Positions 1 to 5,840 of a stretch of 64,000 nucleotides of DNA are shown here, piece by piece. How positions within the stretch are numbered: the stretch's first letter is position 1; each line of letters starts with the position of its first letter. The notes under the pieces were generated by a model. That model saw only the letters and a program-made list of their open reading frames with translations, had not been told where the DNA came from and searched no databases. The translations under genes and the position numbers were made by a program. Source of the DNA: an uncultured Clostridia bacterium (lineage in GTDB: Bacteria; Bacillota; Clostridia; Oscillospirales; Acutalibacteraceae); assembly GCA_947168445.1 (NCBI GenBank), contig CAMVLW010000001.1, positions 1-64,000 on the forward strand, written 5' to 3'.

Positions 1-57
1 AACATTGCCGGCTTTGAGAGAGTAGCAAACGCTATGATGTTCCAGGGTATCTGCTAA
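1..57 (+). CDS. gdhA: Glutamate dehydrogenase, C-terminal end (partial)
   Basis: Only the last 18 codons and a TAA stop are in the window. The peptide NIAGFERVANAMMFQGIC matches the C-terminal signature of hexameric NADP-type glutamate dehydrogenase (family ends with NIAGF-x-KVA-x-AM-x-x-QG). The enzyme interconverts glutamate with 2-oxoglutarate and ammonia. A strong terminator follows about 30 bp downstream. The assignment rests on a short tail only, so cofactor preference cannot be judged. Confidence 0.75.
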   Translation, partial: NIAGFERVANAMMFQGIC

Positions 58-88
58 TTTTGTTCATAAAATCTACCATATAAAAGCG

Positions 89-120
89 GCGTCCGGGCAA
101 ACACCCGGGCGCTGTTTTTC
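89..120 (+). terminator. Rho-independent terminator after gdhA
   Basis: GC-rich stem (89-97 pairing with 104-112, one G-T pair, loop CAAACA) followed by a run of five T at 115-119. It separates gdhA from the GNAT gene, which has its own promoter just downstream. Confidence 0.85.
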
Positions 121-149
121 TTGACATTTTGATGGCTGCGTGCTATAAT
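121..149 (+). promoter_or_regulatory. Sigma-A promoter of the GNAT gene
   Basis: Consensus -35 TTGACA (121-126), 17-bp spacer and -10 TATAAT (144-149), preceded by TG in the extended -10 position. It lies directly behind the gdhA terminator and about 30 bp before the GNAT start. Confidence 0.85.
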
Positions 150-179
150 AACTCAAATTTACGAAGGAAGCGATAAAAA

Positions 180-740
180 ATGCGGCATTTAGGCACCAAA
201 ACGCTCGAAACCGAGCGTTTGATTTTACGCAAAACAATCGAATCTGATGGTGAACATATGTTCTATAATTGGGCGAACGACCCGCGCGTCACAAAATTTC
301 TGACATGGGCGGCGTATGATAATTTGCAGCAGTCGCGCGATTATCAGCAGTATTTAATCGAAAAACAGAAAAGAGCTGATTTTTACGATTGGAAAATTGT
401 GCTAAAGGAACTCAACGAACCAATCGGCGGTATCAGCGTTGTCAATCTTCGTGAGGATATTGAAGAAGTTGAAATCGGCTATTGCTTAGGCTACAGCTGG
501 TGGCACCAAGGCATTATGACCGAAGCGTTTAAGCGTGTGATACAATTCTTATTTGAAGAAGTCGGTGTGAACCGAATTGCCGCAGAGCACGACCCAAACA
601 ATTCGCATTCCGGCGATGTGATGAAGAAATGCGGATTGCAGTACGAAGGCACCAACCGGCAAGCAGGCAAAAACACGCAGGGCGTCTGCGACGTGGCAAC
701 ATACGCGATTTTGAAAAAGGATTATTATAAAACGCTATAA
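180..740 (+). CDS. GNAT family N-acetyltransferase (RimJ/RimL type)
   Basis: 186 aa, the usual size for a single-domain Acetyltransf_3 protein. The N-terminus (LETERLILRKTIESD) is the typical first strand of the RimJ/RimL/ribosomal-protein acetyltransferase group. The segment EIGYCLGYSWWHQGIMTEAF is the acetyl-CoA binding motif A region, and the later VMKKCGLQYEGT segment is motif B. It would transfer acetyl from acetyl-CoA to an amine, but the substrate cannot be read from sequence. An AAGGAAG ribosome binding site precedes the ATG. It is a single-gene unit with its own promoter, between gdhA and the recombinase gene. Confidence 0.8.
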   Translation: MRHLGTKTLETERLILRKTIESDGEHMFYNWANDPRVTKFLTWAAYDNLQQSRDYQQYLIEKQKRADFYDWKIVLKELNEPIGGISVVNLREDIEEVEIGYCLGYSWWHQGIMTEAFKRVIQFLFEEVGVNRIAAEHDPNNSHSGDVMKKCGLQYEGTNRQAGKNTQGVCDVATYAILKKDYYKTL

Positions 741-833
741 TCACTTACACGGTCAAAATCCGCCGTTTATCAAGCCTTCCACTAAAGAAAACCTCTTAAA
801 AGGCGGAGCGGATGAAACGTCACGTTTCCCCTG

Positions 834-863
834 AATTATACAAAATATTCATTTTGTATAATT
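834..863. repeat. Perfect 13-bp inverted repeat upstream of the recombinase gene
   Basis: AATTATACAAAAT (834-846), spacer ATTC, then ATTTTGTATAATT (851-863), an exact dyad. The AT-rich stem has no T-run after it, so it is unlikely to be a terminator. Each arm contains a -10-like TATAAT on one strand. A second, 10-bp palindrome, CTGTATACAG (904-913), overlaps the putative start region of the recombinase transcript. Operator or recombinase-binding roles are possible. The rest of the 199-bp gap 741-939 shows nothing else clear. Confidence 0.6.
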
Positions 864-896
864 GTTCTAATAAAGAATAATGCCTCTCCCTTTTTG

Positions 897-905
897 TGCT
901 ATACT
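897..905 (+). promoter_or_regulatory. Extended -10 promoter of the recombinase gene
   Basis: TGTGC then TATACT at 900-905, an extended -10 (TG one base upstream), about 35 bp before the TTG start. No good -35 hexamer is visible at 17 bp, so this is a moderate call. Confidence 0.45.
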
Positions 906-939
906 GTATACAGAATCAGATAAGTTGAGGTGAATTAAT

Positions 940-1929
940 TTGGCTGTTCGTTTTCAGGATGAAGCTTTTCCGATTTTAAAGGAGTATCTTTTTTATCAGC
1001 AGACCATCCGTCAAAAATCCGTGAAAACGGTTGACGAATATTTTCTTGACCTGCGGCTGTTCTTTCGCTATATGAAAATCTATCGCGGACTGGTTCCGTC
1101 TGATACGGAATTTGAAATGATTCCGATTGACGATATTGAACAACCGTTTTTGAAAAAGATTGATTTAACAGACGCTTATGAATTTATGAATTATTTGCAG
1201 CGTGACCGTGGCTTAAACGCTGCCTCACGAGCGCGCAAATGCTCCAGCTTAAAGGGATTTTTTAAGTTTATCTCTAAAAAGAAGCATTATCTTGACCGCG
1301 ACCCGATGGAAGAATTGGAAATGCCGAAAACCAAAAAGGCGCTCCCGAAGTATCTCACGCTTGAACAAAGTATCGAACTGTTAAATGCGGTTGAGGGTGA
1401 AAACCGTGAGCGCGATTACGCTATTTTGACTCTTTTTCTCAACTGCGGACTGCGTGTTTCTGAAATGGCGGGACTTAATTATACCGACATCCGCAACGAC
1501 CACACCATCAGGGTACTCGGCAAGGGCAACAAAGAGCGCGTGATTTATCTGAATTCCGCGTGTATCACCGCCATTAACGACTATATGCGCGTTCGTCCCG
1601 TTGATGAAGTCAAGGACAAAAACGCGCTGTTTATCAGCCGCAACCACCGCCGCATGTCGGTAAAAACCATTCAGGCAATGGTGTATAAGTATCTTGAAAA
1701 AATCGGTCTCAGCGCGCAGGGCTATTCCTGTCACAAGCTGCGGCATACCGCTGCAACGCTGATGTATCAGCACGGCGGCGTTGATATTCGCGTGTTAAAG
1801 GACGTGCTCGGTCACGAAAACCTCGGTACCACCGAGATTTACACACACCTGAGCAATGAACAAATGAAAAACGCGGCTGAATCCAATCCCCTTTCTCATA
1901 TTCATCAAAAAAGCTCCGGCGACAAGTAA
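940..1929 (+). CDS. xerC: Tyrosine recombinase of the XerC/XerD type
   Basis: 329 aa. The N-terminal SAM-like core-binding domain (about residues 1-130) is followed by a catalytic domain with the full R-K-H-R-H-Y set: Arg in NCGLRVSEMAGL, Lys in VLGKGNKERV, His and Arg in HKLRHTAATLM, His in LGHENLGT and the nucleophile Tyr in TEIYTHL. Such enzymes resolve chromosome dimers at dif, although phage and element integrases share the fold. Chosen start is TTG at 940, placed 7 bp after GAGGTG. A housekeeping role is likely because no mobile-element genes surround it, but XerC versus XerD cannot be decided. The stop codon lies inside a convergent terminator. Confidence 0.8.
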   Translation: MAVRFQDEAFPILKEYLFYQQTIRQKSVKTVDEYFLDLRLFFRYMKIYRGLVPSDTEFEMIPIDDIEQPFLKKIDLTDAYEFMNYLQRDRGLNAASRARKCSSLKGFFKFISKKKHYLDRDPMEELEMPKTKKALPKYLTLEQSIELLNAVEGENRERDYAILTLFLNCGLRVSEMAGLNYTDIRNDHTIRVLGKGNKERVIYLNSACITAINDYMRVRPVDEVKDKNALFISRNHRRMSVKTIQAMVYKYLEKIGLSAQGYSCHKLRHTAATLMYQHGGVDIRVLKDVLGHENLGTTEIYTHLSNEQMKNAAESNPLSHIHQKSSGDK

Positions 1930-1941
1930 TCGCCGGAGCTT
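1911..1941. terminator. Bidirectional terminator between xer and the DUF6873 gene
   Basis: Perfect 12-bp stem (1911-1922 with 1930-1941), loop CAAGTAA, A-run on the left and TTTATTCTTT on the right. It serves both convergent genes and includes the last codons of the recombinase. Confidence 0.85.
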
Positions 1942-2592
1942 TTATTCTTTCATCACAACCACACCGCCGATATCCGTCAGCGGTTCTTCAGGACAAACAA
2001 TTTCAATTTTTACATGCTGCTTTTTGCAGAACAATCTGATTCTTTCATAATCAGGGTGCTGTGCGAGATTGCCGAAAAAGTACGCCGTACCGTTATCGGT
2101 AAAGCCGGCGCCGCCGATAAAGCCGTAATCGAAGCCCTCCAAGCGGATATGACCGGGAGAAATCAGCAGCACCTCTGCCCCATTATTTTTCAGCGCCTTT
2201 TCAAGCGACTTGTCCGCGGTAATGGCAGCGTTTTGGGTTATCACGAATGTTGAACACCGCGCATAGCCCTGATTGATATTGACCGTTTCAATTCCGTTTT
2301 CAGCGCAAAAGTCAAGTACAGCCGGGTCAACGGCATTTAGCTTACCGTACAGCTTTTTGCCGAAGTACAGGCAATTCAGCCGCACGTTTTCGGGATAGCG
2401 CTGCCCCACCTTGCTTTTGCAATCCTTTAGCGTAAAAACACGGTCGTTAATGTTAAGCAGCTGCATATCCGCGTGGCGCCGCTCAGGTTCATGAAAGGTA
2501 TTAATATTCTTTGTAGGAATTATCTTATAGCCGAATTCTTCCAACCGATGGCAAAACTGCGGATATAAATCGCTCATGACAAGCGTTTTCAT
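1942..2592 (-). CDS. DUF6873-like GME-fold protein
   Basis: 216 aa with no signal peptide or membrane segment. I recognise it as resembling the clostridial DUF6873 family, annotated as having the guanidino-group modifying enzyme (GME, alpha/beta propeller) fold. Segments NINQGYARCSTFVI, ITADKSLEKAL and GGAGFTDNGTAYFFG are the likely conserved parts, with a Cys in the first and acidic/His positions elsewhere that could serve catalysis. No substrate is known to me. The start codon overlaps the radA stop (TGATG), so it is translationally coupled to radA as the last gene of cwlD-radA. Family assignment is from memory and moderate. Confidence 0.6.
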   Translation of the reverse strand: MKTLVMSDLYPQFCHRLEEFGYKIIPTKNINTFHEPERRHADMQLLNINDRVFTLKDCKSKVGQRYPENVRLNCLYFGKKLYGKLNAVDPAVLDFCAENGIETVNINQGYARCSTFVITQNAAITADKSLEKALKNNGAEVLLISPGHIRLEGFDYGFIGGAGFTDNGTAYFFGNLAQHPDYERIRLFCKKQHVKIEIVCPEEPLTDIGGVVVMKE

Positions 2593-3953
2593 CAGCTGAT
2601 TGCCTCAAACGCTTCGCGGATATTTTTCACGCCGATTAACTGAGCGTTTTCGCACGATACGCCTTTTAGATTATGATACGGCAAAATAATCTTTTCAAAG
2701 CCAAGCCGCACCGCTTCGTTAATCCGCATTTGCGCCTGAGACACCGCACGGATTTCTCCCGCCAAACCGATTTCTCCGAATACCACCGCTTTTTCGTCAA
2801 CCGGCGTGTCCTTCAGGCTGCTGATGAGCGCCATTGCAATCGACAAATCAATCGCAGGCTCGTCCACCCGCAAGCCTCCGACAATGTTGATGTAGGTGTC
2901 GTTGTTGGAGAAGTAATAGCCCGCACGCTTTTCGAGCACCGCTAAGAGCATGGAAAGACGGTTGTAATCATAGCCTGTCGCCATGCGGCGGGCATTGCCG
3001 TAGCCGCTTTGTGTGGCAAGTCCCTGTGTCTCCGCCAAAATCGGGCGCGAGCCTTCAATGGTGCAGGTGACGCAGGTTCCCGAAACATTGGTCGGTCTGC
3101 CCGAAAGCAGCATAACAGAGGGATTTTCCACCTCCTGCAAGCCCTTATCGGTCATTTCAAACACACCGATTTCATTGGTGGAACCATAGCGGTTTTTGAC
3201 AGCGCGAAGAATACGGCAGGACATTTGCTTGTCGCCCTCAAAGTGCAGCACGGTGTCCACGATATGCTCCAACACCTTCGGACCCGCAATGGAGCCTTCC
3301 TTGTTAACATGACCCACCACGAACATCGGAATGTCCAATCCTTTTGCGGTGCGCATGAGCATGTTGGTACACTCTCTGACCTGCGTGACGCTGCCGGGCG
3401 ATGAGCTCAGTTCGGTGAGGTTCATAGTCTGGATAGAGTCAATCATCACCAAATCGGGCTTTACATTCTTAATCTGCTCACAGACGACCTCCACATCTGT
3501 TTCCGTCATCACAAACAGATTCGGAGAACTCACGCCCAGACGAATGGCGCGCAGCTTTAACTGGCGTTTGGATTCCTCTCCCGACACATACAGAATTTTC
3601 AGCGTGTCGCCCATAAACTGACAAATTTGCATTAAAACTGTCGATTTGCCGATGCCGGGGTCACCGCCGAGCAAAATCAAGCTGCCCTTGACGATACCGC
3701 CGCCCAGCACGCGGTTGAGTTCCTTGCTGCCGGTGTCATAGCGGTGTTCGTCCTCGGTAGAAATCTCGTTAATCGAAAACGGCTTTGCGTAGGCGGAAAA
3801 CGACCTTGCTTTTGCCGCAGGAGCCGCTTTTGCGGTGTCCTTAATCTCTTCATTCATCGTGTTCCATTCGCCGCAGGACGGGCATTTTCCGTACCATTTC
3901 GGTGATTCATAGCCACATTCCGCGCAAATGTAAACGCTTTTTATCTTAGCCAT
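2592..3953 (-). CDS. radA: DNA repair protein RadA
   Basis: 453 aa, full family length. N-terminal C4 zinc finger (Cys10, 13, 24, 27), RecA-type ATPase core with Walker A GGDPGIGKST, the RadA-specific KNRYGSTNEIG motif, and a C-terminal Lon-like domain with the GEIGLAGEIRAVSQ stretch. RadA is a hexameric helicase that drives branch migration in recombinational repair. GGAAGTG precedes the ATG. Thirteen bases separate it from cwlD upstream and one base is shared with the DUF6873 gene downstream, consistent with one operon. Confidence 0.95.
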   Translation of the reverse strand: MAKIKSVYICAECGYESPKWYGKCPSCGEWNTMNEEIKDTAKAAPAAKARSFSAYAKPFSINEISTEDEHRYDTGSKELNRVLGGGIVKGSLILLGGDPGIGKSTVLMQICQFMGDTLKILYVSGEESKRQLKLRAIRLGVSSPNLFVMTETDVEVVCEQIKNVKPDLVMIDSIQTMNLTELSSSPGSVTQVRECTNMLMRTAKGLDIPMFVVGHVNKEGSIAGPKVLEHIVDTVLHFEGDKQMSCRILRAVKNRYGSTNEIGVFEMTDKGLQEVENPSVMLLSGRPTNVSGTCVTCTIEGSRPILAETQGLATQSGYGNARRMATGYDYNRLSMLLAVLEKRAGYYFSNNDTYINIVGGLRVDEPAIDLSIAMALISSLKDTPVDEKAVVFGEIGLAGEIRAVSQAQMRINEAVRLGFEKIILPYHNLKGVSCENAQLIGVKNIREAFEAIS

Positions 3954-3966
3954 CTTTTCACTTCCG

Positions 3967-4674
3967 TTAATTTGAATTGATACAATCTATCAGCCCTGTC
4001 GCAACCGACAGTGCCATCTGCTTTTGATATTCCGAATCCAGCAGCCTTTCGCGCTCCTCGCGGTTGGAGATAAAGCCGCACTCCACCAGCACTGCGGGAT
4101 TCTGTGAATTTTTTAAGAGAAAGATTTCCGAGCCTGCCGCCTTACATTCCCGCTCGTTTTGCGGCTGCAGCAGCTTTTTCACCGAAAACTGAATACACTG
4201 CGCAAGCTGACCGCTCAACTCGTGATTCGGTGAATAAAACACCTGCGTACCGTTAGAGGCAGCGCTGGAAAACTTGTTTTGGTGAATACTGATAATCACA
4301 TTATTTTCCGAAGAATTATACAAATCCAACCGCATTTTCATGTCGTTATACTTGCGTTTTTTTACGTCCTCTCCCTCGCTCGTCAGCGCGTCGTCGGTGG
4401 TGCGCGTCATTGTGACGTCAAAGCCGAGCAGCGTGAGCAAATCGGCGGTATCATAGGAAATGTCAAGATTAATTTCCTTTTCGAGCACCTCGCCGCTCAC
4501 CGCGCCGCCGTCCTCTCCGCCGTGACCGGGATCAATCAGAATATCGGGCAGTCTTTTTGCCGGAACGGCGGAAGTTTGCAGCGTGATATTTTTTGCGGAA
4601 CGGAGCATTAAGAAAACAAACAAAAACAGTCCCAGTGCCACTAGTGCGGCGGACAGGATTTTCTTTCGGTTCAT
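3967..4674 (-). CDS. cwlD: N-acetylmuramoyl-L-alanine amidase, CwlD-like
   Basis: 235 aa. One N-terminal membrane anchor (about residues 7-26), then an Amidase_3 zinc-hydrolase domain: DPGHGGEDGGA holds the first His and a catalytic region, EKEINLD supplies the Glu, SIHQNKF the second His and VECGFISN the C-terminal Glu. Family members of this size (CwlD) help make muramic-delta-lactam in spore cortex. A general wall amidase is the alternative. Start chosen at 4674 because AGAGGTGA sits just upstream and because the promoter at 4715-4743 would place transcription start downstream of the earlier in-frame Met at 4716. First gene of cwlD-radA-DUF6873. Confidence 0.8.
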   Translation of the reverse strand: MNRKKILSAALVALGLFLFVFLMLRSAKNITLQTSAVPAKRLPDILIDPGHGGEDGGAVSGEVLEKEINLDISYDTADLLTLLGFDVTMTRTTDDALTSEGEDVKKRKYNDMKMRLDLYNSSENNVIISIHQNKFSSAASNGTQVFYSPNHELSGQLAQCIQFSVKKLLQPQNERECKAAGSEIFLLKNSQNPAVLVECGFISNREERERLLDSEYQKQMALSVATGLIDCINSN

Positions 4675-4714
4675 AGCGTCACCTCTGCATAAAAATATGC
4701 CGGCGGCTTTCCTC

Positions 4715-4743
4715 ATTATACATCATTTGCCTGATATTGGCAA
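4715..4743 (-). promoter_or_regulatory. Sigma-A promoter of cwlD-radA
   Basis: On the minus strand: -35 TTGCCA (4743-4738), 17-bp spacer, -10 TATAAT (4720-4715) with upstream TG. Divergent from the map promoter. Confidence 0.75.
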
Positions 4744-4760
4744 CAAAAATGAAATAGTTC

Positions 4761-4789
4761 TTGTAGTTATTTTCCGAAAGTGGTATAAT
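4761..4789 (+). promoter_or_regulatory. Sigma-A promoter of map
   Basis: -35 TTGTAG (4761-4766), 17-bp spacer, -10 TATAAT (4784-4789) with extended TGG. About 40 bp before the AAGGAG site and ATG of map. Confidence 0.8.
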
Positions 4790-4832
4790 GCTATTGTGAA
4801 ATTGGTAAATCTATTTGCAAGGAGCATAAATC

Positions 4833-5705
4833 ATGAAAAAACCCGGCAGAAACGACGCATGCTGGTGCGGCAGCGGCAAAAAATACAAGAAGTGTCATAT
4901 TGACTTTGACGAAAGAATTGAGGAGATTGAAGCGCAGGGACACGAGGTTCCCGACCACAGCATTATCAAAACGCCCGCGCAAATTGAGAAAATCAAAGAG
5001 AGCGCCAAAATTAACATTGCCGTGCTCGACTATGTAACGGAGCATATCAAGGCGGGAATTTCCACTGCTGAAATTGACCGCTGGGTCTATGATGTAACAA
5101 CAAAAATGGGCGGAATTCCCGCGCCGCTGAATTATGAGGGCTTTCCGAAAAGCGTCTGTACCTCTATTAACAATCAAGTCTGCCACGGAATTCCCGCCGA
5201 GGACATTATTCTGAAAGACGGCGACATAGTAAATGTAGACGTTTCCACCAACCTCAACGGCTACTATTCCGATTCCTCCCGTATGTTCTGTATCGGTGAG
5301 GTAAGCGAAGATAAAAAACGGCTGGTTGAGGTCGCCAAGCAAGCGCTTCAAGAGGGCTTGAAGGAAGTGAAGCCATGGGGATTTCTCGGCGATATGGCGC
5401 AGGCTGTCAATGATTATGTAAAGTCGAACGGCTATTCCGTTGTGCGCGAAGTCGGCGGTCACGGTATCGGTTTGGAATTCCACGAGGATCCGTGGGTGAG
5501 TTATGTCACCGAGCGCGGCACCGAAATGCTGATGGTTCCCGGCTTTTGCTTTACGATTGAGCCGATGATTAACATGGGCAGACCCGAAATTTTCACCGAC
5601 GAAGAAAACGGCTGGACGATCTATACCAAGGACGGCTCTCCCTCCGCACAGTGGGAAATTCAGGTGCTTGTCACAGAGGACGGTTACGAGATAATCAGTT
5701 ATTAA
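4833..5705 (+). CDS. map: Methionine aminopeptidase type I with N-terminal SEC-C zinc motif
   Basis: 290 aa. Residues 1-22 form a SEC-C motif (Cys10, Cys12, Cys21, His22) thought to aid ribosome binding. The pita-bread peptidase domain follows with its five metal ligands: Asp in VNVDVSTNLNG and YSDSSRM, His in GGHGIGLEFHEDP, Glu in CFTIEPM and Glu in QWEIQVLV. It removes initiator Met from nascent proteins. AAGGAG precedes the ATG. Monocistronic with its own promoter; usually map sits in the ribosomal-protein cluster, so this is probably the extra SEC-C paralogue common in clostridia. Confidence 0.93.
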   Translation: MKKPGRNDACWCGSGKKYKKCHIDFDERIEEIEAQGHEVPDHSIIKTPAQIEKIKESAKINIAVLDYVTEHIKAGISTAEIDRWVYDVTTKMGGIPAPLNYEGFPKSVCTSINNQVCHGIPAEDIILKDGDIVNVDVSTNLNGYYSDSSRMFCIGEVSEDKKRLVEVAKQALQEGLKEVKPWGFLGDMAQAVNDYVKSNGYSVVREVGGHGIGLEFHEDPWVSYVTERGTEMLMVPGFCFTIEPMINMGRPEIFTDEENGWTIYTKDGSPSAQWEIQVLVTEDGYEIISY

Positions 5706-5800
5706 GCAGCGTGACGCTGCACCCATTCCGCCTTTTTCAGTGTTTTCTTGTTTGGAAAGGTTCATCAACGGCGGGACAGAAAAAACATATCTAAGACAAG

Positions 5801-5840
5801 AATAACCGTGACGGAAGCGAAAGGTTCTGTCACGGTTATT
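5801..5840. terminator. Hairpin between map and the ECF fusion gene
   Basis: Perfect 12-bp stem (5801-5812 with 5829-5840) extended by four more pairs. It lies between the convergent ends of map and the ECF gene and touches the latter's stop codon. T-rich sequence follows only at some distance on the minus strand, so termination efficiency is uncertain. Confidence 0.6.

Noticed and set aside
758..808. TCCGCC/GGCGGA inverted repeat after the GNAT gene
   Set aside because: The loop exceeds 35 bases and no T-run follows, so a terminator is not supported.
4791..5768. Long open frame antisense to map
   Set aside because: It is the mirror of the map coding sequence with no recognisable domain, no binding site, and biased composition. 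map shows all catalytic residues on the other strand.
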